Shown here: piece by piece, positions 8,021 to 18,944 of the stretch | Numbering within the stretch: position 1 is the stretch's first letter | How the letters are laid out: every line of letters begins with the position of its first letter | NCBI GenBank assembly: GCA_031179305.1 | Contig: JAPSHX010000021.1 | Location: 1 to 62,718, forward strand | DNA: 62,718 nt | Reading direction: 5' to 3' | Source of the DNA: Paenarthrobacter sp. | GTDB lineage: Bacteria > Actinomycetota > Actinomycetes > Actinomycetales > Micrococcaceae | The notes under the pieces: model-generated | Databases searched by the model: none | What the model was told of the DNA's origin: nothing | The model's input: only the letters and a program-made list of their open reading frames with translations | Program-made: the position numbers and the translations under genes

Positions 8021-9322
8021 CTAAACAGCAGTGGTGGGTGCCCTGCCTTCGTCGCCGTGCTGCTTACGTGCTTCCGCGGCCCGGAGCCGATCCAGCCTGT
8101 TCATGAGGGGCGCTGTTGTGGCCCCGTGCACCACGATGGAGAGTGCAACCACCAAGCCGATCAGGGCCCAAAGCCCGCGCGCCTCGGCGTCGAAGTTTCC
8201 ATGACTCAATCCGTATCCCACGTAATAGAGCGAGCCGATCCCGCGAATGCCGAAATAGGAAATGGCCAGGCGTTCCCGGGGACCCGTCTTGCCGCCCAAC
8301 AACCCGAACCATCCAGCCAAGGGGCGGACCAGCAAGAGGAACGCGAACGCTACCAACAGCTCCGGCCAACCGATTCCTTCCAAAAGTCCGCGGGCTATGG
8401 CGCCGCCAAGCAGCACCAGTATCACCACCGTCATGAGGCGCTCGATCTGCTCTACATAGCCGTGGAGAACTTGGTGGTACGCGTGGTGGCGCTCAGCGGA
8501 ACGTATAGTCACGGCACAGACGAAGACAGCGATGAAACCGTAACCTTCCACAAATTCGGCCACTCCATAAGCCAGGAATGTGGCGGCGAGTGCCACGAAA
8601 CCCTCGGAGTGTTCCGATAACCGGAAGCTCTTTCCTTTGGCGGCGAAAAAGATCAGGCTGAGGAGTTTGCCGGTGCCGAAACCGAGAAGCACCCCCACAA
8701 CGATGCGCCACAGAACATCAACGAAAACCCATTCCCCCAGCCACCCCTCAGGGGATGCCCCCACCAAGCTGATAAGGATGGCCAGATACACAAACGGGAA
8801 GGCAAGGCCGTCGTTCAAGCCTGCCTCGGAGGTCAAAGCGAAGCGGACCTCGTCCTCGTCCGCGTCCTCTTCAGTGTCTGCAGGTTTTCCCACCTGGACC
8901 TCGGACGCCAGCACAGGGTCCGTGGGTGCGATCGCCGCCGCTACGAGGATGGCGGCGGCCAGGCCCAGGCCCAAAAGCCACAGGCCGAGTAGCGTCATCA
9001 CCAGGATGCACAAGGGCATAACAATGCCGAGGAGGCGCCAAGTGCTGGACCACCCACGCCAACTTAGAGGCCTATCCAGCGCCAGACCGGCACCCATGAG
9101 CGAGATGATGACGCACACTTCGGTCAGGTGCGTCGTGAAATCCCCGTACTGGACGGGGTCCGGGTCCGGTAAGTCAGGAAGCAGGGTGAACGCCAGAATT
9201 CCGCTGCCCAAAAAGACCATCGGCATGGAAAGCGGCATGTTGCGCAACAACTTCGGCAGAACTGCCGCGGCCAACACCGCGAAGCCTGCCGAGAGAAACA
9301 AGATGCTGGGGACTTCAAACAC
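8021..9322 (-). CDS. Cation:proton antiporter (CPA1/NhaP-like)
   Basis: A 433-residue membrane protein with about twelve hydrophobic segments. The ion-binding region AIAPTDPVLASEVQVG is characteristic of CPA1 Na+(K+)/H+ exchangers. A short acidic loop (TEEDADEDE) follows it, and a second conserved segment YFGIRGIGSLYYVGY lies near the C-terminus. The start is GTG with GGAAGAAG upstream. It probably exports monovalent cations in exchange for protons. It forms a two-gene unit with the App1-type phosphatase. Confidence 0.88.
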   Translation of the reverse strand: MFEVPSILFLSAGFAVLAAAVLPKLLRNMPLSMPMVFLGSGILAFTLLPDLPDPDPVQYGDFTTHLTEVCVIISLMGAGLALDRPLSWRGWSSTWRLLGIVMPLCILVMTLLGLWLLGLGLAAAILVAAAIAPTDPVLASEVQVGKPADTEEDADEDEVRFALTSEAGLNDGLAFPFVYLAILISLVGASPEGWLGEWVFVDVLWRIVVGVLLGFGTGKLLSLIFFAAKGKSFRLSEHSEGFVALAATFLAYGVAEFVEGYGFIAVFVCAVTIRSAERHHAYHQVLHGYVEQIERLMTVVILVLLGGAIARGLLEGIGWPELLVAFAFLLLVRPLAGWFGLLGGKTGPRERLAISYFGIRGIGSLYYVGYGLSHGNFDAEARGLWALIGLVVALSIVVHGATTAPLMNRLDRLRAAEARKQHGDEGRAPTTAV

Positions 9323-9364
9323 GAAATAGTCTTCTTCCTGCCGCGCCGGACGCGTGTCAGAAGC

Positions 9365-10858
<1,494 letters not shown>

Positions 10859-10865
10859 TAAATAA

Positions 10866-10923
10866 ACGACGGCGGCAGGTCGCCTTGGTTCCCCTGGAAC
10901 CAAAGGTGGCCTGCCGCCGTCGT
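10866..10923 (+). terminator. Long hairpin terminator (ACGACGGCGG class)
   Basis: A 14-bp perfect outer stem (10866-10879 with 10910-10923) encloses a second inner stem built on GGTTCC/GGAACC. It starts 8 nt after the hydrolase stop codon. The outer stem matches three other hairpins in this window. Confidence 0.8.
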
Positions 10924-10959
10924 GCGTTGACGTAGCGCACGTCACGCCCTTATGATTAA

Positions 10960-10971
10960 TGAATCGATTCA
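10960..10971. promoter_or_regulatory. Palindromic operator-like site upstream of MFS gene
   Basis: Perfect 12-bp palindrome TGAATCGATTCA with central CG, the style of LacI-family sites in actinobacteria, about 97 nt before the transporter start. No LacI gene is adjacent, so a distant regulator would have to act here. Confidence 0.4.
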
Positions 10972-11067
10972 AGATGTAACCTTCCTCACGCTGAATGACC
11001 ACTTTGTTCAGTCCTGGATGGGAAGAGTTCTTGTTCCTTGCCAACGACGCCAGAGGAGTACAGCGAC

Positions 11068-12435
11068 GTGACAGTCACGCACCGGAGGGATCTCAGCACC
11101 TCCCCCGAACACGCCACCGGGCCCGAACCAACCACTGGCCAAAAGGATCCGAAGAAGGCCGCAATGAGCGGTTGGATCGGAAGCGCGCTGGAGTACTACG
11201 ACTTCGCTCTGTACTCACTGGCGGCGACACTTCTGTTTCCCACCATCTTCTTCCCCACCGAGAATGCCACCGTGGGCATCATCGCCTCGCTGGCCACCTA
11301 CGCCGTTGGCTACGTTTCCCGCCCGCTCGGCGCCGTGATTCTGGGCGCCTACGGTGACCGACACGGGCGCAAGAAGGTGCTGGTTTTCGCGATGCTGCTC
11401 ATGGGCTTCGCTACTTTTGCCGTCGGTCTCCTGCCCACGTACGGCCAGGTGGGCCTTCTGGCTCCCGTCCTCCTGGTGATCCTGAGGCTGATCCAGGGAT
11501 TCGCCGTCGCAGGTGAACTCGGTGGCGCCAGCGCCATGATCGTGGAGCACTCCCCCGACGCCAAGCGCGGATTCTTCGCAAGCTTCAGCCTGCAGGGCAC
11601 GCAGGTGGGCTCCATCCTTGCTACCGCGGTACTGATTCCGCTCGCAGCCCTCCTCCCTGAAGAGCAGTTCCACTCATGGGGCTGGCGCTTGCCGTTCCTG
11701 CTCAGTGCCGTGGTGATTGTGGCCGGTTACGTTATCCGTCGCCGTGTGGAGGAGCCTCCCGCCTACCTGGCCCATTCCGAGGACGCCAGCGCCAAGCGCC
11801 GCTTCCCGCTGGTCGACCTCCTGCGCACCCACCCTTGGGTTTTGCTCCGCTGCATCATCATGACCTTCACCAACGTCATCGGCATGGCCACCCTCATCTT
11901 CGGCGTCTCCTTCGCCACCCAAAAGGGCTACGGCATCGGCTTCTCCAGCAGTGAGTTCCTCTGGGTGACCCTGGCTGCCAATGTGGCCGCGGTGCTGACC
12001 ATCCCGCTGTTCGGCGCCTTGTCAGACAAGATTGGCCGTCGAACTCTGATGGTGGCCGGCGGTATTGCCGGCGGGCTGCTGACTGTGGGTTACCTGTGGG
12101 CGATCGAACAGCGCAGCCTGCTCCTGGTCTTCGTCTGTGTCGTGATCGTCCAGGGCATCCTCTTCCAGATGTGGAACGCCACCTTTGCCACGTTCTTCCA
12201 GGAGCAGTTCCCCATGCGGATGAGGGTGACCGGCTTCGCTGTATCGCAGAACATCGGGCTCATGATCGCTTCCTTCTTCCCGAGCCTGTTCACGGCGATC
12301 GCTCCCCCGGGGTCCGCGAACATCCCCATGGTCATAGGCTTGACCACGCTGGGCATCTGCCTGGTTTCAGCTGTAGCAACCCTTTTGTCCTCGGACACCA
12401 AGGGCAAAACGCTCGAGGACCTGGAAGCGCGCTAG
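11068..12435 (+). CDS. MFS transporter, metabolite:H+ symporter (MHS) family
   Basis: A 455-residue twelve-helix transporter. The family motif GAYGDRHGRKKVL (loop 2-3) and its repeat GALSDKIGRRTLM in the second half are present. The opening SGWIGSALEYYDFALYSLAA is typical of MHS symporters for organic acids or betaine-like solutes. I chose a GTG with AGAGGAG 9 nt upstream. A TTG ten codons earlier is in frame. Its TAG shares CTAG with the stop of the convergent APC permease. Confidence 0.88.
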   Translation: MTVTHRRDLSTSPEHATGPEPTTGQKDPKKAAMSGWIGSALEYYDFALYSLAATLLFPTIFFPTENATVGIIASLATYAVGYVSRPLGAVILGAYGDRHGRKKVLVFAMLLMGFATFAVGLLPTYGQVGLLAPVLLVILRLIQGFAVAGELGGASAMIVEHSPDAKRGFFASFSLQGTQVGSILATAVLIPLAALLPEEQFHSWGWRLPFLLSAVVIVAGYVIRRRVEEPPAYLAHSEDASAKRRFPLVDLLRTHPWVLLRCIIMTFTNVIGMATLIFGVSFATQKGYGIGFSSSEFLWVTLAANVAAVLTIPLFGALSDKIGRRTLMVAGGIAGGLLTVGYLWAIEQRSLLLVFVCVVIVQGILFQMWNATFATFFQEQFPMRMRVTGFAVSQNIGLMIASFFPSLFTAIAPPGSANIPMVIGLTTLGICLVSAVATLLSSDTKGKTLEDLEAR

Positions 12436-13940
12436 TCGTTGACCAGCTCGGCCGTCTCGCTCCTCGGCGCTACCGCATCCCTCACCTTCTTGCCCCGGGC
12501 ATAACCCACGAGTCCGAGTGCCAGAATGCATGCAAGGGTGCCGAGGGCGAAGGCCTCGAAGGTGAACTGCGAGACGCCCCACGTTGCCTCGAAGTCGTAC
12601 GGCAAGCCGAAGAGCACATCCAGTGTCCCCGGGAAGATTGCCACCCAGGACCCGATCAGGATCCACGCGAAGCAGATGTAACCGAGGATGCGGAAACCAG
12701 CGTCGGAGACAGGAACCTTGAAGGGCCGGTCGGCGTGGGGATACTTGCTCCGGAGCTTCACAGCCGCCGGGATGGCAAAGAGGTAGCTGAGCAGGAACGT
12801 CGAAATCGCGATGGAGAGGACCACTCCAAACAGGGCGCTGCTGGTGCCGCTGAGCTGCATGGCTGCCAGCATGAACAGCGTCGCCACCACACCTGAGAGC
12901 GTATTGACGCGAATGGGCGTGCCCAGCTTGGGGTGGAAGCGTCCGAAGAAGCCTCCGAAGAAAGAGCCGTCTGCCGCGGCCATGGCCTGCATGCGGTCGC
13001 TGATGATCATCCATGCCGCGCCTTGCGAGACCAGGATGAAGCAGAAAACTACGGCCGAAATAGACAGCATGATTTCAGCAGCAGGACCAAAGACGGTGTA
13101 GACCGTGGCTACTGCTCCAAACAGCCCGCCGATGCCGGTGATCTGGTCCAGTGGCACCACCAGCAGGATGGCAAGGATCGGGAGCAGGTAGCTTGCGGCG
13201 GCAATCATGGAGGAACGGGCAACAGAGATGGGAACATCCTTGGCCGGGTTCTTCATTTCCCCGGCGGCACTGTTTCCGGACTCGAATCCAAGGAACGAGA
13301 ACAGCAGGAGTGGAGTGACGCCCAGGAAGCCGGCAAGTGTTGGCGAGAAGAAGCCCAGGTCCAAACCGTTGAAACCGTGCTGCAGCCCGTAAACCATGGT
13401 GACAATGATGAAGAAGGTCAGGAAGGCGACCTTGAGGATGGCGCCCAGTGAGGGCAGCCATTTACCATGCTTCAAGCTGATAATCGCTGAGGTAACGGTT
13501 ATCCAAATGAAGAGCAGCTTGAAGATGTAATCGGCCGGGCTGCCGGCGTCCACGTGACCCACGTACTCGGACCAGGTTTCTACTGCGACGAAGGCCATGG
13601 CGCCACCGACCCAGACGGGCTGCGTCACCCAGGTGAAAAGGGAAGTGATTGCTGCAACCACCCGGCCGAACGCCATCTTTGTCCACACGTAGACGCCGCC
13701 CTCTTCGGTGAAGGCGCCGCCGGTCTCGGCGAAGATCAGTCCATAGGGGACCATAAACGTGACGGCCAGGATGAGTGTCCAAGTGAAGGTTTCCCCGCCA
13801 AAGCCGGATACCTGTCCCAAGACCTCCACTGAGATAACGGCCGCGACCACCAACAACAGGATGTCGAAGCGGCCCAGGGATTTTTGCAAATGCTTGCTTT
13901 GCTCTTGCGCGAGCCGCGTTGAGGCTACTGGCTGATCCAT
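12432..13940 (-). CDS. APC superfamily amino acid/polyamine permease
   Basis: A 502-residue permease with about twelve membrane segments. The substrate-contact region of helix 1 is VISVEVLGQVSGFGGETFT, and helix 6 has the family pattern FLGFESGNSAAGEMKNP. It lies downstream of an aldehyde dehydrogenase gene and near a copper amine oxidase, which points to amine or amino acid uptake feeding amine oxidation. The 216-nt gap to the dehydrogenase contains an inverted repeat, so it may have its own promoter. Confidence 0.88.
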   Translation of the reverse strand: MDQPVASTRLAQEQSKHLQKSLGRFDILLLVVAAVISVEVLGQVSGFGGETFTWTLILAVTFMVPYGLIFAETGGAFTEEGGVYVWTKMAFGRVVAAITSLFTWVTQPVWVGGAMAFVAVETWSEYVGHVDAGSPADYIFKLLFIWITVTSAIISLKHGKWLPSLGAILKVAFLTFFIIVTMVYGLQHGFNGLDLGFFSPTLAGFLGVTPLLLFSFLGFESGNSAAGEMKNPAKDVPISVARSSMIAAASYLLPILAILLVVPLDQITGIGGLFGAVATVYTVFGPAAEIMLSISAVVFCFILVSQGAAWMIISDRMQAMAAADGSFFGGFFGRFHPKLGTPIRVNTLSGVVATLFMLAAMQLSGTSSALFGVVLSIAISTFLLSYLFAIPAAVKLRSKYPHADRPFKVPVSDAGFRILGYICFAWILIGSWVAIFPGTLDVLFGLPYDFEATWGVSQFTFEAFALGTLACILALGLVGYARGKKVRDAVAPRSETAELVND

Positions 13941-14098
13941 GATCGATCCTTTGCTACTGCTTAAGTTTGCTACTGAGCAAGAAGGGTGGGAAGGGAGGGT
14001 GTCTTAGCGACGAGTGCGATGGGGAGGGGTGGACGGGCTTTCGTCTGCTTTGACCTGCCCGGCTCTGTCGATTGTGAGCCCAGCGTAGGCCTGTGAAC

Positions 14099-14129
14099 TG
14101 CATCACGTAAACCATTGAATGGTGATGCA
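14099..14129. promoter_or_regulatory. Nested inverted repeats between aldehyde dehydrogenase and permease genes
   Basis: TGCATCAC (14099-14106) pairs with GTGATGCA (14122-14129). Inside lies the perfect palindrome ACCATTGAATGGT (14111-14123). It may be an operator for the permease gene or a partial terminator after the dehydrogenase. No T-tract is evident. Confidence 0.4.
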
Positions 14130-14156
14130 TATCAGCGGATTTCCAGATGCACCAGA

Positions 14157-15653
14157 TCAGCCGAACTGGATCCAGGTGGTCTTTGGAGCGGTGTAGTTAT
14201 CGAAAGCATGCAGGGAGAGGTCCCGCCCGAACCCGGACTGTTTGAAGCCGCCAAAGGGTGTGGTGTTTCCCAGAGCATCCACGGTATTGACGGAGACTGT
14301 TCCAGCAAGGAGCTCCCCTGCTACGCGATGTCCGCGGGATAGGTTTGACGTCCACACAGATGCAGCCAGCCCGTAGTCTGTGGCATTGGCTAAACGCACC
14401 GCTTCCTCCTCCGTGTCGAAGGCGTGCAGCACAGCCACGGGTCCAAAAATCTCGTCGCGGTGGACGTCGTGATCCGCGCCCAGGCCGCCCAACAAGGTGG
14501 GCTCCAAGTAGGCATCTGATCCCCGGATCTCGCGCCGCTCACCGCCGAAAAGCACCTCACCTTCGGCGCGGCCGCGCCGAATCCAGCCTTCGACGTCGTT
14601 CGTGTGGGCGATGCTGATCAGGGCGCCGTTCCCTTCCACACCGGCCAGTGGGTCCGCGGGTCGGTAGCCTGCCGCCGCCTCGGCCAGCAGTTTTGCGAAC
14701 TCGTCATGGATATCCCGTTGCACCAGGATCCGGGAGTTCGCAGAGCAGACCTGGCCTTGGTTGTAGAAGGCCCCGAAGGCCGCCTTGGCTGCCGCTTCAG
14801 GCAGGTCTGCCGTATCGGCAAAGATGATGTTGGAACTCTTGCCGCCCGCCTCGAGGCTAAGCCGCTTAAGGTTACTGCGACCCGAGGCTTCCAACAGGGT
14901 GCGGGAGACGGCAGTGGAGCCCGTGAAGGCCAGCGCATCAACGTCCATGTGGTGAGCCAAGGCCGCGCCTACTTCCCGCCCTGTGCCAGTAACGATGTTC
15001 AGCACGCCATCCGGAAGGCCCGCTTCCGTGGCCAATTCGGCAAGGCGCAGCACACTCAACGAGGTCTGCTCAGCCGGCTTGAGCACCACGGTGTTCCCGG
15101 AGGCCAGCGCCGGAGCCAGTTTCCACACCGCGATTTCCAGCGGGAAGTTCCAGGGCACGATTGCCGCCACCACACCGACGGGTTCGCGGGTCACCAGGGC
15201 GGTTGCCCCGGGCGGAACTGCCGGTAGTTCACCGTTCTGCTTATCCGCAGCCTCCGCGTACCAGCGCAACGTGGAGATAGCGCCAGGCACGTCAACAGTG
15301 GTGGTCTGCAGGATTGGCTTTCCACTGTCCAGGGTCTCCAAGAGCGCCAATTCATCAGAATGTTGCTCCATCAAGGCAGCCAACGCCTGCAACAGCCCTT
15401 TTCGCTTCTCAGCCCCGGATCTGGCCCACACGGGAAAAGCGCGCCTGGCGGCTGCTACCGCGCGGTCTACGTCATCGGTTCCGCACGCAGCCAACTCAGC
15501 GAGGACGCGACCATCAATCGGGCTGATCGTGGGTCGGGTAAATTCCGCGCTTGACGCTGTTCGGCGCCCATTGACGAAAGCCCTGCCATCGATCTCGAGG
15601 GCGTCGGCGCGGCCCTGCCAGTCCAAGGACAGTGTGGTTGAGGTGGTGTTCAT
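14157..15653 (-). CDS. Aldehyde dehydrogenase (PuuC-like)
   Basis: A 498-residue NAD(P)+-dependent dehydrogenase. It has the PWNFPLEIAVWKLAPAL segment, the general-base glutamate motif LSLEAGGKS, and the catalytic cysteine in GQVCSANSRI. The LEAGGKSSNIIF form resembles the gamma-glutamyl-gamma-aminobutyraldehyde dehydrogenase branch. The start has AGGAG 6 nt upstream, and the longer in-frame start would overlap the gene before it. It would oxidise the aldehyde released by the divergent copper amine oxidase to a carboxylic acid. Confidence 0.92.
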   Translation of the reverse strand: MNTTSTTLSLDWQGRADALEIDGRAFVNGRRTASSAEFTRPTISPIDGRVLAELAACGTDDVDRAVAAARRAFPVWARSGAEKRKGLLQALAALMEQHSDELALLETLDSGKPILQTTTVDVPGAISTLRWYAEAADKQNGELPAVPPGATALVTREPVGVVAAIVPWNFPLEIAVWKLAPALASGNTVVLKPAEQTSLSVLRLAELATEAGLPDGVLNIVTGTGREVGAALAHHMDVDALAFTGSTAVSRTLLEASGRSNLKRLSLEAGGKSSNIIFADTADLPEAAAKAAFGAFYNQGQVCSANSRILVQRDIHDEFAKLLAEAAAGYRPADPLAGVEGNGALISIAHTNDVEGWIRRGRAEGEVLFGGERREIRGSDAYLEPTLLGGLGADHDVHRDEIFGPVAVLHAFDTEEEAVRLANATDYGLAASVWTSNLSRGHRVAGELLAGTVSVNTVDALGNTTPFGGFKQSGFGRDLSLHAFDNYTAPKTTWIQFG

Positions 15654-15673
15654 GGTGACTCCTGATGAGGGAT

Positions 15674-16141
15674 TTAGTGGTGGGAATTCAGTTGTGGTGT
15701 TGAGATGCGGGCGATGCGGAGGGCTGCGGAAGCCGCCAAGAGGCAAAGGAGTTCAACGCCCATGAGGTCGAGCATGGCTGTTTGGTGACCAGCTACGGAG
15801 GCGCCCCGGTTGTCATCGTGGTGCCCGTTGCCAGGCCCCAACAGCAGGACCAGGTGGATGAGGATCATCACCGCGCTCATCGCCAAGAGATGGCCGGCGG
15901 CACGCGGCACCGCCTGCCGGGAGTAGAGCCGGGACCGATTGCGGGAACAGGCCATGGGAGCCGCGCAGGTCAAGCACGCAGCACCCATCGCCACCATCCA
16001 CCAGGCCATGGCTCCTGCCGGACTACTTGCCGCCGCCGTCACGTGGGCTATGGCACTGCCCGTAGCGGCAACGCCCACCAGGCCCGCAGGAATGGGCATG
16101 GTTTTGCCGAGCCGCCTGGGGAGGCGGGATTGCTGGTTCAT
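15674..16141 (-). CDS. Small four-helix membrane protein of unknown family
   Basis: A 155-residue protein with about four hydrophobic segments and AGGAG just before the ATG. It is 20 nt upstream of the aldehyde dehydrogenase gene and divergent from a copper amine oxidase. Segment 2 carries three cysteines ([12 protein letters not shown], that is CxxC-x5-C). The third loop is glycine/histidine-rich ([12 protein letters not shown]). These are possible metal ligands, so a role in copper supply or amine sensing is conceivable. This is inference only, and I do not recognise the family. Confidence 0.65.
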   Translation of the reverse strand: MNQQSRLPRRLGKTMPIPAGLVGVAATGSAIAHVTAAASSPAGAMAWWMVAMGAACLTCAAPMACSRNRSRLYSRQAVPRAAGHLLAMSAVMILIHLVLLLGPGNGHHDDNRGASVAGHQTAMLDLMGVELLCLLAASAALRIARISTPQLNSHH

Positions 16142-16259
16142 GGTTCTCCTGGTCGCCGGCGACGTTTGGGTCAAGGACTTTACGCCAGCCTGTGAGGTGG
16201 GTAACATCAAAGCGTTGGTTGAACAGTTGTATCATCAAAAAACGACTTCAGGAAGTGCC

Positions 16260-18230
16260 ATGACCCTTCAGACCACCCCCTTGGCCGCAACGACGCAGGC
16301 TCCGCTGGGGCAGCATCCGCTTGAGCAGCTCTCGGCAGAGGAGATCCATCAGGCCCGCCGGATTCTGGCAGACGCCGGCCTCGTCGCAGAGACCACCCGC
16401 TTCGCCTACCTCGGCCTGATCGAACCGCCCAAGGCCGCCTTTCAGGGAGATGTCGCAGATTCCCCTCGCTTGGTCCGGACCATGCTTTGGGACGCGGCAC
16501 AATCGCGTTCCCTCGATGTCAGACTGTCCCTGACCACCGGACTCGTCCTTGATACGCGGGAATTGAACCCCGCAATTGATGGCCAGTTGCCGGTCCTGCT
16601 GGAGGAATTCGGGATCATCGAGGACATCCTGGCTGTAGATCCACAGTGGAACGCAGCACTGGCCAGCCGTGGACTGACCCCGGCGCAGGTCCGTGTAGCT
16701 CCCCTCTCAGCAGGCGTCTTCGAGTACGGGAACGAGGAAGGCAAACGACTTCTTCGCGGCCTCGGATTCCGCCAGGACCACGCCGCGGACCACCCGTGGG
16801 CCCACCCGATTGACGGGTTGGTGGCCTTCGTGGATGTGGAAAACCGCCGAGTCAACCACTTGATCGACGACGGCCCCGTGCCGGTCCCGGAGGTCAACGG
16901 CAACTACACCGACCCCACAATTCACGGCGAGCTCCGCACGGACTTGAAGCCGATAGAGATCACCCAGCCAGAAGGTCCCAGCTTCACGTTGGAGGGCAAT
17001 CACTTGTCATGGGCAGGCTGGGATCTACGCGTAGGCTTCGACGCCCGCGAAGGATTGGTGCTCCACCAGCTGCACCACTCGCACCAGGGACGGCGTCGGC
17101 CAGTGGTCCACCGCGCGTCCATCTCCGAAATGGTGGTCCCGTATGGCGATCCTTCCCCTTATAGGAGCTGGCAGAACTACTTTGATTCCGGCGAGTACCT
17201 GGTGGGCCGCGACGCCAACTCGCTTAAGCTGGGTTGCGACTGCTTGGGTGACATCACGTACATGTCCCCGGTGGTGGCTGATGATTTCGGCAATCCCCGC
17301 GTAATCGACAACGGCATCTGCATCCACGAGGAAGACGCGGGAATCCTGTGGAAGCACACGGACGAGTGGGCCGGCTCCAACGAGGTTCGACGCAACCGCA
17401 GGCTGGTGGTCTCCTTCTTCACTACCGTAGGGAACTACGATTACGGCTTCTACTGGTACCTCTACCTGGACGGCACCATCGAGTTTGAGGCGAAGGCCAC
17501 GGGCATTGTGTTCACAGCAGCACTACCGAATAAGAACTACGCCTACGCTTCGGAGATCGCTCCGGGCCTCGGCGCCCCCTACCACCAGCACCTCTTCAGC
17601 GCCCGGCTGGACATGATGATCGACGGCGACACGAACCGGGTTGAGGAACTGGACCTGGTGCGCCTTCCCAAGGGACCGGGAAACCCGCACGGCAACGCCT
17701 TCACCCAGAAGCGCACAGTGCTGTCCCGCGAGTCGGAGGCAGTCCGCGATGCCGATGGCACCACGGGAAGGGTATGGCACATCAGCAATCCCGACTCCTT
17801 GAACCACCTTGGCCACCCCGTGGGCTACACCCTCTATCCGGAGGGCAATCCCACGTTGGCCATGGCCGATGATTCCTCCATCGCTTCGCGGGCCGCTTTC
17901 GCCAAACACCACCTGTGGGTCACGCAGCACGCCGAGGACGAGCTCTACGCCGCCGGCGACTTCGTCAACCAGCACCCCGGAGGTGCCGGGCTTCCCAGCT
18001 ACGTGGCCCAGGACCGGGACATCGATGGCCAGGACCTCGTTCTGTGGCACTCCTTTGGCCTGACCCACTTCCCCCGCCCCGAGGACTGGCCCATCATGCC
18101 CGTTGACACCACCGGCTTCACGCTGAAGCCACACGGTTTCTTCGATCAGAACCCCACGCTCAACGTGCCTTCCTCTGCCACCGGGCATTGCGCTCCTGCC
18201 GATCAAAGCGGCGGCGGCTGCGGACACTGA
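16260..18230 (+). CDS. Primary-amine oxidase (copper, TPQ-dependent)
   Basis: A 656-residue oxidase that converts primary amines to aldehydes with release of ammonia and H2O2. The topaquinone precursor Tyr393 is in TVGNYDYG, the catalytic base Asp309 in YFDSGEYL, and the copper ligands are His442 and His444 (HQH) and His603. All are offset by 11 from the positions I recall for A. globiformis amine oxidase (Tyr382, Asp298, His431/433/592). The C-terminus ends in a cysteine/histidine tail ([14 protein letters not shown]). The ATG with AGGAAG 5 nt upstream is used; the open frame upstream overlaps the divergent gene. Confidence 0.96.
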   Translation: MTLQTTPLAATTQAPLGQHPLEQLSAEEIHQARRILADAGLVAETTRFAYLGLIEPPKAAFQGDVADSPRLVRTMLWDAAQSRSLDVRLSLTTGLVLDTRELNPAIDGQLPVLLEEFGIIEDILAVDPQWNAALASRGLTPAQVRVAPLSAGVFEYGNEEGKRLLRGLGFRQDHAADHPWAHPIDGLVAFVDVENRRVNHLIDDGPVPVPEVNGNYTDPTIHGELRTDLKPIEITQPEGPSFTLEGNHLSWAGWDLRVGFDAREGLVLHQLHHSHQGRRRPVVHRASISEMVVPYGDPSPYRSWQNYFDSGEYLVGRDANSLKLGCDCLGDITYMSPVVADDFGNPRVIDNGICIHEEDAGILWKHTDEWAGSNEVRRNRRLVVSFFTTVGNYDYGFYWYLYLDGTIEFEAKATGIVFTAALPNKNYAYASEIAPGLGAPYHQHLFSARLDMMIDGDTNRVEELDLVRLPKGPGNPHGNAFTQKRTVLSRESEAVRDADGTTGRVWHISNPDSLNHLGHPVGYTLYPEGNPTLAMADDSSIASRAAFAKHHLWVTQHAEDELYAAGDFVNQHPGGAGLPSYVAQDRDIDGQDLVLWHSFGLTHFPRPEDWPIMPVDTTGFTLKPHGFFDQNPTLNVPSSATGHCAPADQSGGGCGH

Positions 18231-18248
18231 CGGTTTCACCCGCGCCCA

Positions 18249-18284
18249 CCATTGCGGGAGGGCGCCCCGGCGTTCCCGCAGTGG
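18249..18284 (+). terminator. Hairpin terminator after amine oxidase
   Basis: An 11-bp stem (18249-18259 with 18274-18284, one G-T pair) lies 18 nt past the amine oxidase stop and before the TetR gene. Confidence 0.6.
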
Positions 18285-18335
18285 TAGGGTGCTCACGGTC
18301 CCGCCATGGCCACCCGCCCGAATTGAAGGAGCAGC

Positions 18336-18944
18336 ATGCCTCGCTTGGTTGATCACGAGGAACGTCGCCGTTCCATCATCGAGACCACGTGGCGGCTGAT
18401 TGCTGAGCAGGGCATCGAGAACGCCAGCATGCGGGATATCGCCCGGGAGTGCGGCTACGCGGCACCGGGGGTGCTGGCCCACTATTTCCCCAATAAGGAC
18501 GCCCTGCTGCTGGCGTCCTACGAGTTGATCTGCGAGCGAACCAACGAACGCATCGCGGCTGGTACCGCCGGCCGCCGCGGGCTTCCGGCCCTTCGGAGGT
18601 TGTGCCTGGAAATCATCCCGGCCGACCCCCTCACAGTGGTGGAAGCCCGGGTTGCGGTTTCGTTCTGGCAGCGCGCGCAGACGGAGGACGCGCTGCGCTC
18701 CGTCGGCAGGGAGGCCCTGTTGCACTGGCGCGGGCTGGTGATGGGTTTCCTTGCCCAAGCAGAGCACGACGGCGCATGCGAACCTTTGGCGGACCCGGAT
18801 GCGGTGGCCGATGAGCTGCTGAACCTCATGATGGGCCTGCACGTGACCTCCATGCTGGATCCGGATGCCGTTACTGGTTCCCGGCAGCGGCACCTGGTGG
18901 AGCGTGCCCTTGCGCGCTTGGCTGTCCGGAAACAGCCCGCCTAG
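18336..18944 (+). CDS. TetR/AcrR family regulator (BetI-like)
   Basis: A 202-residue repressor. The HTH is NASMRDIARECGYAAPGVLAHYF, and the C-terminal domain resembles BetI-type regulators (ARVAVSFWQRAQ). AAGGAGC precedes the ATG. Located directly after the amine oxidase, it is the likely regulator of the amine-oxidation cluster. Its TAG overlaps the stop of the convergent LysR gene in CTAG. Confidence 0.87.
   Translation: MPRLVDHEERRRSIIETTWRLIAEQGIENASMRDIARECGYAAPGVLAHYFPNKDALLLASYELICERTNERIAAGTAGRRGLPALRRLCLEIIPADPLTVVEARVAVSFWQRAQTEDALRSVGREALLHWRGLVMGFLAQAEHDGACEPLADPDAVADELLNLMMGLHVTSMLDPDAVTGSRQRHLVERALARLAVRKQPA

Noticed and set aside
15939..16259. Longer N-terminus for the copper amine oxidase
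   Set aside because: The extra 107 codons overlap the divergent membrane-protein gene, and a good ribosome site precedes the ATG at 16260.
17523..18893. A 456-codon open frame on the minus strand across the amine oxidase end and TetR gene
   Set aside because: It spans two well-supported genes and a terminator, with a composition typical of antisense shadows in GC-rich DNA.
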